Assembly: GCA_028709985.1 (NCBI GenBank)
Contig: JAQUTB010000058.1
Coordinates: forward strand, 1 to 8,286
Source of the DNA: Dethiosulfovibrio sp.
GTDB taxonomy: Bacteria > Synergistota > Synergistia > Synergistales > Dethiosulfovibrionaceae
Reading direction: 5' to 3'
DNA length: 8,286 nucleotides
Of this stretch, positions 1 through 5,588 are shown one piece after another. Position numbers and translations under genes: made by a program. Under the pieces are notes generated by a model. It was given only the letters and a program-made list of their open reading frames with translations. It had not been told where the DNA came from and did not search any database. Position 1 is the stretch's first letter; the number at the start of each line of letters is the position of its first letter.

Positions 1-1
1 G

Positions 2-151
2 ACGTCGCCCCAAGCCGAGGGGGCACAGGACGTGCCCTCCGAGGCGGTTCGTACGGAACAGGCAGGTCGAAAATACGCCTGGGCGAGACAGGGCGCAGGC
101 GGGACGGTCTCTCCGAGGGGACTCAAGTGTGAGTTATTAGAGGTCCCCTAA
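2..151 (+). CDS. Possible 3' end of a convergent gene (unrecognised)
   Basis: An open frame of 49 codons runs in from the left edge and stops at TAA (149-151), right against the hairpin terminator at 152-192. A convergent gene sharing that terminator would look like this. The deduced peptide is rich in Glu, Gln, Ala and Gly and ends CELLEVP. I do not recognise it. The stretch is GC-rich, and the other two plus-strand frames are also open for more than 40 codons, so openness alone is weak evidence. I prefer this frame because its amino-acid mix is the most protein-like and because its stop abuts the terminator. It could equally be non-coding spacer. Confidence 0.25.
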   Translation, partial: TSPQAEGAQDVPSEAVRTEQAGRKYAWARQGAGGTVSPRGLKCELLEVP

Positions 152-192
152 AAATAGAAGCCGTCCCGGGATATCCGGGACGGCTTCTATTT
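152..192 (-). terminator. Rho-independent terminator of the kdu-TRAP operon
   Basis: An 18-bp perfect inverted repeat (152-169 with 175-192) has a 5-nt loop and a GC-rich upper stem. On the minus strand the stem runs into a TTTTT stretch (150-154), partly paired in the stem. The 3' ends of the last dctM codons and its TAG stop (187-189) lie inside the stem, so terminator and gene end overlap. The A/T-rich foot on both sides means it could also work weakly for a plus-strand transcript ending at 151. Confidence 0.85.
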
Positions 193-1467
193 CATCAAAG
201 CTGGAAGCCAGGTTGAGACGACTGGCACGAAGGTCACTAAAAGCAGTATAAGCAGGTTACACAGTATAAAGGGCAATGCGTGAGCGAATATCTCGGTTAT
301 CGGCATCTTGCAGATCTTGTTGCAGGCGTTGAGACACATCCCGACAGGAGGTGTCACCAGACCGATCGCCAGACCGGTTATCATGACTGCTCCAAACTGT
401 AGCTCTCCCATTCCTATACCCTTCATCACAGGCAGCAGGATCGGACACAGGAGAAGTATGGCAGGAGCCACGTCGACGAAGGTACCCACCAGAAGGATGA
501 TGACGTCCAACAGGATAAGGATCCAAAATCTGTCTACGTTTAGGTTAAGCAGAAAATTTCCAACCATGGACGGGACCTGCTCCACCGAGAGTATCCAGAC
601 GTATATCGTAGAGAACCCAACAACGAACATAACTGCGCTTGAACTGAGAACGGTCTTTTTCAGTATATCCTTGAGCTGTCCCATGTCCAGCTCTCTGTAG
701 ACGAAAAACCCCAATACCGCGGCGTAGAGCACCGCAACCCCAGCGGATTCACTGGCTGTAGCTATGCCCAGGGATACGGAAAGAACGATGATAACCGGCA
801 TGAAAAGAGCCAGTATGCCGTCTTTGGTGGTCTTAAAGAAATCGCCTCTGTCGAAAGGCGTTAGGACAGGATGATAACCCCTCCTTCGAGAGATAAACCA
901 CACCAGGACGATCTGGCTGACGCCTATGAGTATACCCGGTATCAGACCAGCTAGAAAAAGCGACCCCACCGACGCACCTGACACCATGGCATACAGCAAC
1001 ATAGGGATGCTTGGAGGGATGATCATGCCCATGGTGGAGGACGCCACTGTCACTCCAGCTGAAAAACCCTTGTCATATCCGGCTTTTTCCATCTCTGGTA
1101 TGAGCACCGATCCTATGGCGGAGGTGTCCGCCACTGACGACCCAGTTATACCTCCGAATATCATGCTGGCTATTACGTTGACCTCTCCCAGACCTCCTCT
1201 TATCGGCCTGACAAGATAGAGACTGAAGTTCAATATCCTCCTGGTTATCCCTCCGTTGTTCATCAGCTCTCCTGCGAGGATGAAAAGAGGAAGGGCTATG
1301 AGGACGTAACTACAGGAACCGGACCATATCCTTTGGGCGAATATACCCATAAAGGCCGGCTTTGCAAGCATAAAGTAAGCTGCGGCGGAGGCCCCAAGGG
1401 AGTAGCAAAGAGGTAGCCCTATAGCCACGAATACTATAAAAGACGACAGAAGTATGGTTATGCCCAT
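187..1467 (-). CDS. dctM: TRAP transporter large permease, DctM subunit
   Basis: Inner-membrane subunit of a tripartite ATP-independent periplasmic (TRAP) transporter. In this family it carries the substrate and the sodium-coupled transport path and works with DctQ and the periplasmic binding protein DctP. The protein is 426 aa, the usual family length, and is almost wholly hydrophobic with about 12 membrane segments. Family signatures are visible twice, reflecting its internal inverted repeat. The first half has GGITGSSVADTSAIG at residues 105-119 followed by IIPPSIP near 149-155. The second half has GTFVD near 328-332 and VTPPVG near 371-376. The start ATG (1465-1467) lies inside dctQ, giving a 10-bp overlap that implies translational coupling; an AGGA lies a few bases upstream. 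It is the last gene of the operon. Substrate cannot be read from this subunit; context suggests an uronate-type acid. Confidence 0.95.
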   Translation of the reverse strand: MGITILLSSFIVFVAIGLPLCYSLGASAAAYFMLAKPAFMGIFAQRIWSGSCSYVLIALPLFILAGELMNNGGITRRILNFSLYLVRPIRGGLGEVNVIASMIFGGITGSSVADTSAIGSVLIPEMEKAGYDKGFSAGVTVASSTMGMIIPPSIPMLLYAMVSGASVGSLFLAGLIPGILIGVSQIVLVWFISRRRGYHPVLTPFDRGDFFKTTKDGILALFMPVIIVLSVSLGIATASESAGVAVLYAAVLGFFVYRELDMGQLKDILKKTVLSSSAVMFVVGFSTIYVWILSVEQVPSMVGNFLLNLNVDRFWILILLDVIILLVGTFVDVAPAILLLCPILLPVMKGIGMGELQFGAVMITGLAIGLVTPPVGMCLNACNKICKMPITEIFAHALPFILCNLLILLLVTFVPVVSTWLPALMK

Positions 1468-1931
1468 GACCTATTCCTCACTATGCTTACAAGACGGGAG
1501 AGCTCAAAAAGGGTCACCAGAGCCAGGTTCAGGGGAAATAAAGAGTAGATAAACTTAGTCGGGATCCTCAGTCCAGGGGTGAGGGTGTTTCCAACCTTGT
1601 CTATCCAGTTGATACATACTTTAAGCAGTACCAACTGAAGCACCACCACCACCGTTATCTGAAGTATCTCCATGATTCGCCTCTTGGGAGGAGAAAGCCT
1701 TTCCAAGAGAGAATCGATCCTTATGTGCTCGTCATTCCTGACCCCTAAAGCCGCCCCTAGATAGGTCGTCGCCATAAAGAGGACCGATATGGACTCCTCC
1801 GCCCATATGTAGGTTATACCCAGCGCATAACGACTGAAGACCAGAGCTATGACCCCTAAGGTCATGGCTGCCGTCACCGCAATGGAAAACGACGCCAGTA
1901 TCCGTTCGATTTTTCCGGCAAAATGTTCCAT
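1458..1931 (-). CDS. dctQ: TRAP transporter small permease, DctQ subunit
   Basis: Small membrane subunit of the TRAP transporter, 157 aa, which pairs with DctM and helps dock the binding protein. Four membrane segments can be seen at about residues 12-33, 42-63, 87-107 and 125-148. The family-typical WAEE follows the first segment (residues 43-46), and HIRID (69-73) sits in the loop after the second. It starts 10 bp after the dctP stop codon and overlaps dctM by 10 bp. No Shine-Dalgarno sequence precedes its ATG (the upstream bases are A/T-rich), so its translation probably depends on ribosomes finishing dctP. That matters because dctP carries a premature stop. The frame itself is intact and shows no damage. 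Confidence 0.92.
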   Translation of the reverse strand: MEHFAGKIERILASFSIAVTAAMTLGVIALVFSRYALGITYIWAEESISVLFMATTYLGAALGVRNDEHIRIDSLLERLSPPKRRIMEILQITVVVVLQLVLLKVCINWIDKVGNTLTPGLRIPTKFIYSLFPLNLALVTLFELSRLVSIVRNRSWA

Positions 1932-1941
1932 CGATTATTTT

Positions 1942-2943
1942 TTAGTTACTGGAGGCCTGACGAATTTTGTCGATCATCTCCTGGGTAAACATGCCCTTGG
2001 CTATATAGTGTTCGTAGACCGACTGGACAGCGTCGACAAAGGCCTGGTGTTGCTCCGGCGTAAGGCTGTTGATCTCCATCTTGTCCTTAAGGAAATCCAT
2101 GCACTTGGCGTCGTCCTCAGCGACTATCCTATCGCTGACCAACATCATCTCCTTAGCCGAATCCCTAAGTATGGCCTGGTCCTTATCGTCCAGACCGTCG
2201 AACCAATCCTTGTTGACGTAGAACATCTCAGCGTGGTACTGATAGTTGACGAGGGTCAGATATTTTTGTACCTCTTAGAACTTCATGGATCCGAAGTTGG
2301 TCAGAGGGTTTTCCTCCCCGTCCGCCACTCCTGTCTTCAGGCCCATATAGGTCCCTATGAAGGGTATGGACACCACGTTAGCGCCCAGTGCCTCCATGGT
2401 CTTGACTATAGTGGACATGGGAGGGGTCCTCATCTTCAGTCCCTTCATGTCGGAGGGCTGGAGTATAGGTCTGACGTTGTTGGTTATCTGACGAAACAGC
2501 CCCGAGTCGCCGGTGGCGAGTATCACCATTCCCGCTGGCTCCACGGACTTAGCTATCTCCTCACCAATAGGCCCCCTGGTTATCCTATGGATGCCCTCCA
2601 TGTCGGAGAACAGAAAAGGCATGGAGTATATCTCCAGAAGAGGTGCTGCTTCCTCAAAACCTCCGCTTCGAAATCCCTCTACGGAGCCTAGCTTGACCGC
2701 CTCTAGAGTTTCCATCTCTGTACCAAGTTGCCCAGATGGGTACAGCTGAACCTCAACCCTTCCCTCGGTTCCCTTTTCCACCATATCCTTAAACACCAGC
2801 AACGACCTCTGACGGAAGGTATCGGCAGGCATAGAATGGCCGATCTTCATCACAGTCTTGGCTGACGCGGTGGTCTGAGCAAGCCCCAACGCCACTGTCA
2901 ATGTCAACGCAGCAGTACACAACACCGTAATCGCTTTTTTCAT
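1942..2943 (-). pseudogene. dctP: TRAP transporter substrate-binding protein DctP, interrupted by an in-frame TAA
   Basis: Periplasmic solute-binding subunit of the TRAP transporter. The start is taken as ATG 2941-2943 (second codon of a GTG-ATG pair) because GGAGG (2952-2956) is then 8 nt away. A Sec signal peptide covers about residues 1-28 and ends TTASA before KTVMKIGHSMP. Family marks include YPSGQLG, MRTPP with the conserved substrate-contacting Arg near residue 172, and GVADGEENP. The frame reads NPLTNFGSMKF, then TAA (2275-2277), then EVQKYLTLVN and on to a normal end at 1942-1944 in the same frame. Homologues normally read KFYEVQKY here, so a Tyr codon (TAT or TAC) has become TAA by one base change. 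Without the stop the product would be about 333 aa, the usual size. The truncated product lacks the last third, including part of domain II, and should not work. Sequencing error is the main alternative. Confidence 0.9.
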
Positions 2944-2986
2944 CACACAATCCTCCTCTTAGGTATTGGTGAAACGCACAGTTTTG

Positions 2987-3820
2987 TTAAAGCAGCTCTC
3001 CCATCGGTATGTGGTCCATGTCGGTAAATTCCTGGTTCTCACCTACCATACTCCAGATAAAACTATAGTTGGAGGTCCCTGCGGCACTGTGAATTGACCA
3101 GCTTGGGTTTATGACCGCCTGTTCGTTACGAACCATAATATGCCTCGTCTCAGAGGGCTCCCCAAAAAGATGAAGGGCAAGTCCGTCGCCGGGGAGATCG
3201 AAATAGAAGTAGACCTCCATCCTTCTATCATGGGTGTGGCATGGCATCGTGTTCCACACGTTACCGCTTTCAAGCTGGGTCAGGCCCATCATCAACTGAC
3301 ATGTTTTACATACGTCGGGGTGGATATATTGGTTTATAGTCCGAACGTTGGCCTTCTCCGGCTCCCCCATCTTTACTTTTTTGGCTTTCTCTATGTCTAT
3401 GTAACAGTTAGGATAGGTCGAGTGGGCCGGTGCACTGCTGAAGTACATGTGAGCTGGCGTCGAGTTGTCATCGCTCTCGAAGATAACCTCCTTTTGTCCC
3501 ATCCCCAGGTAGAGACCGTCCAGGGTCTTGAGCTTGAAGGTCTCGCCGTCCACGGTTACAGATCCATCCCCTCCAACGTTGATGATGCCCAGTTCCCTCC
3601 GCTCCAGGAAGTATTTGACGCCCAGTTCTTTGCCGCACTCGAGCTTAAGGGGCTTATCCGGGCAGGCTCCGCCTGTGATAATTCTGTCCACATGGCTGTA
3701 GACCATGGATATTTCCCCTGGGATGAACAGGTCGGTTATCAGAAAGTCCTGTCTCAATCGCTCCGTATCGTACCCTTTAAAATCCTTTGGATTCACTCCG
3801 TGTCTGATGTCCAGTTTCAT
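2987..3820 (-). CDS. kduI: 5-dehydro-4-deoxy-D-glucuronate isomerase (KduI)
   Basis: Cytoplasmic zinc enzyme (EC 5.3.1.17) that isomerises 5-keto-4-deoxyuronate, the product of pectin or glycosaminoglycan lyase action, to 3-deoxy-D-glycero-2,5-hexodiulosonate, the substrate of KduD. At 277 aa it is the same size as the E. coli enzyme and closely similar throughout, for example YFLERRELG near 70-78 and PAHSTYP near 131-137. The metal ligands of this cupin-fold family are all present: His195 and His197 in MPCHTHDRRMEVYFYF, Glu202, and His244 in PSWSIHS. The start ATG has a strong GGAGG (3827-3831) 6 nt upstream. It lies 33 bp after the IclR gene and about 40 bp before dctP, with no terminator between, so it belongs to the same operon. 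Intact, with no anomaly seen. Confidence 0.97.
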   Translation of the reverse strand: MKLDIRHGVNPKDFKGYDTERLRQDFLITDLFIPGEISMVYSHVDRIITGGACPDKPLKLECGKELGVKYFLERRELGIINVGGDGSVTVDGETFKLKTLDGLYLGMGQKEVIFESDDNSTPAHMYFSSAPAHSTYPNCYIDIEKAKKVKMGEPEKANVRTINQYIHPDVCKTCQLMMGLTQLESGNVWNTMPCHTHDRRMEVYFYFDLPGDGLALHLFGEPSETRHIMVRNEQAVINPSWSIHSAAGTSNYSFIWSMVGENQEFTDMDHIPMGELL

Positions 3821-3853
3821 ATTATTCCTCCAATCTCTTCTCCCTGGGTCAAA

Positions 3854-4651
3854 TCAATTAGAGCTGTAGCCCAGCTGGTAGGATATTAACCTGGCTGTGG
3901 CAAGAACCCTTTTTCCCAAGGGGTCTATCTTTTCGTCCGTAATTCTGAAGATGGGGCCGGTAAGGCTAACGGCTCCTACAGGATATCCATCCTTGTTCAA
4001 TATGGCGGAACCTATACACCGAACGCCAAGATCGTTCTCCTGATCGTCCAGGGCATAACCTATCTCTCTGACCTCGTCTATGGAGGACTCAAAACGTTGC
4101 TCGTCCGTCTCGGTTCTCTCTGTCTTGGGACGAAGGTTTACGGTCTTCATGTACAGTTCAAACTCCTCCATCGGAAGGGCCGCTAAAATGGCTTTCCCTG
4201 CCGAAGTACAGTAGAGCTCCACCCTTGATCCGATCCTTGAGTCCATTCCGGTCTGGTTGTAGCTGTGCATCTTCTCAAGGTAGAAGGCCTCCCCTTTTTC
4301 GTAGATAAAAAGGTGGACCGTCTCTTTTAGGTCGTGAAGAAGCTCTTTCAGATGAGGCCTGGCCAATTTGGCCATTCCGGTCTGCAACTGGTATGAGTTG
4401 GCCCACTCCAGGCTTCTGGGGCCGAGGCGATATCGGCCTAGGTCGTCCTTCAACACCACATAGTTCTCCTCGCAGGTCCCTAAGATCCTGTGAACCGTCG
4501 TCCTGGAGATACCGGTACCGTCGGATATTTCCTTAATCCCAGCGTAGTCGTTACGGTCAGATAGGTAGGAAAGTACGTCAAACAATCTCTGTAGAACCCT
4601 GATCCCCTGTTTTTCCATCTTAAAAAACTCCCCCTTGAAGGTATAATTCAC
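3854..4651 (-). CDS. IclR-family transcriptional regulator (KdgR-like)
   Basis: DNA-binding regulator, 265 aa if started at GTG 4649-4651. An N-terminal winged helix-turn-helix covers about residues 15-80, with the recognition helix in GISRTTVHRIL near 47-57. The IclR effector-binding domain follows (about 85-265), with SRIGSRVELYCTSAGKAILA near 138-157 and DDQENDLGVRCIG near 202-214. KdgR, the known regulator of pectin catabolism, belongs to this family, and the location between kduD and kduI makes a 2-keto-3-deoxygluconate-type ligand likely; that is inference. Two starts are possible: the GTG, with GGAGG (4656-4660) only 4 nt away, or ATG 4616-4618, with GGGGGAG (4628-4634) 9 nt away, giving 254 aa. 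The domain is complete either way. Being inside the operon, it probably regulates itself. Confidence 0.93.
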   Translation of the reverse strand: MNYTFKGEFFKMEKQGIRVLQRLFDVLSYLSDRNDYAGIKEISDGTGISRTTVHRILGTCEENYVVLKDDLGRYRLGPRSLEWANSYQLQTGMAKLARPHLKELLHDLKETVHLFIYEKGEAFYLEKMHSYNQTGMDSRIGSRVELYCTSAGKAILAALPMEEFELYMKTVNLRPKTERTETDEQRFESSIDEVREIGYALDDQENDLGVRCIGSAILNKDGYPVGAVSLTGPIFRITDEKIDPLGKRVLATARLISYQLGYSSN

Positions 4652-4664
4652 TCTACCTCCGAGA

Positions 4665-5432
4665 TTACCGGGAAAGCCATCCTCCGTCCACAGGGAATAT
4701 AGAGCCAGTTACGTAATCGGAGGCGGACGATGCCAGAAAAACCGCCATCCCCGCCAAATCTTCAGGCGTTCCCCAACGCCCCGCCGGAATTCTTCCAAGG
4801 ATATCGGAGTTCCTCTGCTTATCCGCTCTGAGGGCCTCTGTGTTGTTGGTGCTGATGTACCCTGGAGCTATGGCGTTGACCTGTATCCCGTTTGGAGAGA
4901 GCTCGTTGGCCATAGCCCTGGTTATGCCAGCAACAGCCGATTTACTCGCGGTGTAGGACGGCACCCTTATTCCTCCTTGAAAAGTCAGCATAGAGGCTAT
5001 GTTGATTATCTTTCCCCTCCTGCCATCCTGAACCATGTGACCGGCAATAGCCTGAGAAAGGAAGAATAGGGCATTTTGGTTGACGTTTATGACGTCGTAC
5101 CAATCCTTTTCGCCGAAATCCAAAAGATCGGATCGGCGAATTATTCCGGCGTTATTTACCAATATATCGACGCCGCCAAGATCTTTCCAGATACGATCCG
5201 CAACTTCGATCAGGCTGGACCTATCGGACTCCACCAGGTCAAGGTCGTATAGGTGAAAGGATCTTCCAAGCGACTCGACCTCTTCTTTGGTCTCAGGCAT
5301 ATCGCTGTGCCCCAGCGCGGCAATATCAGCCCCTGCTTGAGCCAACCCCACAGCGATACCTTTACCTATCCCGGTCCTCGCACCCGTTACCAGGGCGAGC
5401 TTTCCCGAAAGGGAGAACTTGTCCAATATCAT
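4665..5432 (-). CDS. kduD: 2-dehydro-3-deoxy-D-gluconate 5-dehydrogenase (KduD)
   Basis: Short-chain dehydrogenase/reductase, 255 aa, that reduces 3-deoxy-D-glycero-2,5-hexodiulosonate to 2-keto-3-deoxygluconate (EC 1.1.1.127) after KduI. The classical SDR signatures are complete: TGARTGIG at 16-23 for the dinucleotide, NNAG at 93-96, Asn118, and the catalytic Ser147 with Tyr160 and Lys164 (YTASK). It is much closer to KduD than to generic SDRs: GKIINIASM, FQGGIRVPSYTASKS, NAIAPGY, ATNN-like STNNTEALRAD, RIPAGRWG and a C-terminal VDGGWLSR follow the E. coli protein. The start ATG has GGAGG (5443-5447) 10 nt upstream, within GGAGGAG. It is the first gene of the operon, about 65 nt after the predicted transcription start, and ends 13 bp before the IclR gene. 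Confidence 0.96.
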   Translation of the reverse strand: MILDKFSLSGKLALVTGARTGIGKGIAVGLAQAGADIAALGHSDMPETKEEVESLGRSFHLYDLDLVESDRSSLIEVADRIWKDLGGVDILVNNAGIIRRSDLLDFGEKDWYDVINVNQNALFFLSQAIAGHMVQDGRRGKIINIASMLTFQGGIRVPSYTASKSAVAGITRAMANELSPNGIQVNAIAPGYISTNNTEALRADKQRNSDILGRIPAGRWGTPEDLAGMAVFLASSASDYVTGSIFPVDGGWLSR

Positions 5433-5464
5433 GGTCTCTTCTCCTCCTTTTTTAGAACTTCAAT

Positions 5465-5477
5465 TCCGCCAGGCGGA
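5465..5477. promoter_or_regulatory. 13-bp perfect palindrome, candidate operator of the kdu operon
   Basis: TCCGCC-A-GGCGGA is a perfect inverted repeat with a one-base centre. It lies between the predicted -10 box (5499-5504) and kduD, about 15-27 nt downstream of the expected transcription start. A repressor bound here would block transcription. The IclR-family protein encoded in the operon is the obvious candidate because that family binds short palindromes. In RNA the 1-nt loop makes a regulatory hairpin less likely. The assignment is inference from position and symmetry only. Confidence 0.4.
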
Positions 5478-5498
5478 CTCTGGTTCCATTTAGGGTAT

Positions 5499-5527
5499 AT
5501 TATAGTCCATTGTGTCCGATTTGAAAA
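5499..5527 (-). promoter_or_regulatory. Predicted sigma-70-type promoter of the kdu-TRAP operon
   Basis: Reading the minus strand, a perfect TATAAT (5499-5504) is preceded after 17 bp by TTTTCA (5522-5527, four of six matches to TTGACA). Transcription would start near 5490-5492, leaving a leader of roughly 60 nt before kduD. It lies just downstream of the glmS terminator, as expected for an independent operon. A better-looking TTGACT (5527-5532) is 22 bp from the -10 and was not used. Confidence 0.65.
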
Positions 5528-5539
5528 GTCAAAAATCAC

Positions 5540-5576
5540 AAAAAAAGACGATCCTCTTGGAGGATCGTCTTTTTTT
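5540..5576 (-). terminator. Rho-independent terminator of glmS
   Basis: A 10-bp perfect stem GACGATCCTC / GAGGATCGTC (5547-5556 with 5560-5569) has a 3-nt loop. It is flanked by seven A (5540-5546) and seven T (5570-5576), so it can form a terminator on either strand. On the minus strand it begins about 13 bp past the glmS stop codon and separates glmS from the kdu promoter. Confidence 0.9.
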
Positions 5577-5588
5577 GACGGATGAAAA

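Noticed and set aside
19..39. Hairpin GGGCAC-N5-GTGCCC near the left edge
   Set aside because: It is short, not followed by a T-tract and possibly inside a coding frame. No function can be supported.
2275..2277. Recoding of the dctP stop as selenocysteine or pyrrolysine
   Set aside because: Those use TGA and TAG; this codon is TAA. The expected residue is Tyr, and I see no recoding hairpin after it.
1849..2691. Long plus-strand open frame (280 codons) opposite dctP and dctQ
   Set aside because: It is antisense to well-recognised TRAP genes, shows no domain I can recognise and has no supporting RBS or context. It is a codon-bias shadow.
2971..2985. GAAAC-N5-GTTTT between kduI and dctP, resembling KdgR half-sites
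   Set aside because: Only four base pairs are truly symmetrical, and the arms differ beyond that. It is too weak to call an operator.
3140..3889. Plus-strand open frame (249 codons) opposite kduI
   Set aside because: It lies fully antisense to a clearly conserved enzyme, and the composition is not protein-like. Shadow frame.
5460..5489. Nine-codon reading frame in the kduD leader
   Set aside because: Its ATG lies within about 3 nt of the predicted transcription start and has no ribosome binding site. It is probably chance.
5499..5532. TTGACT as the -35 box of the kdu promoter
   Set aside because: It is 22 bp from TATAAT, too far for a standard promoter. TTTTCA at 17 bp fits better.
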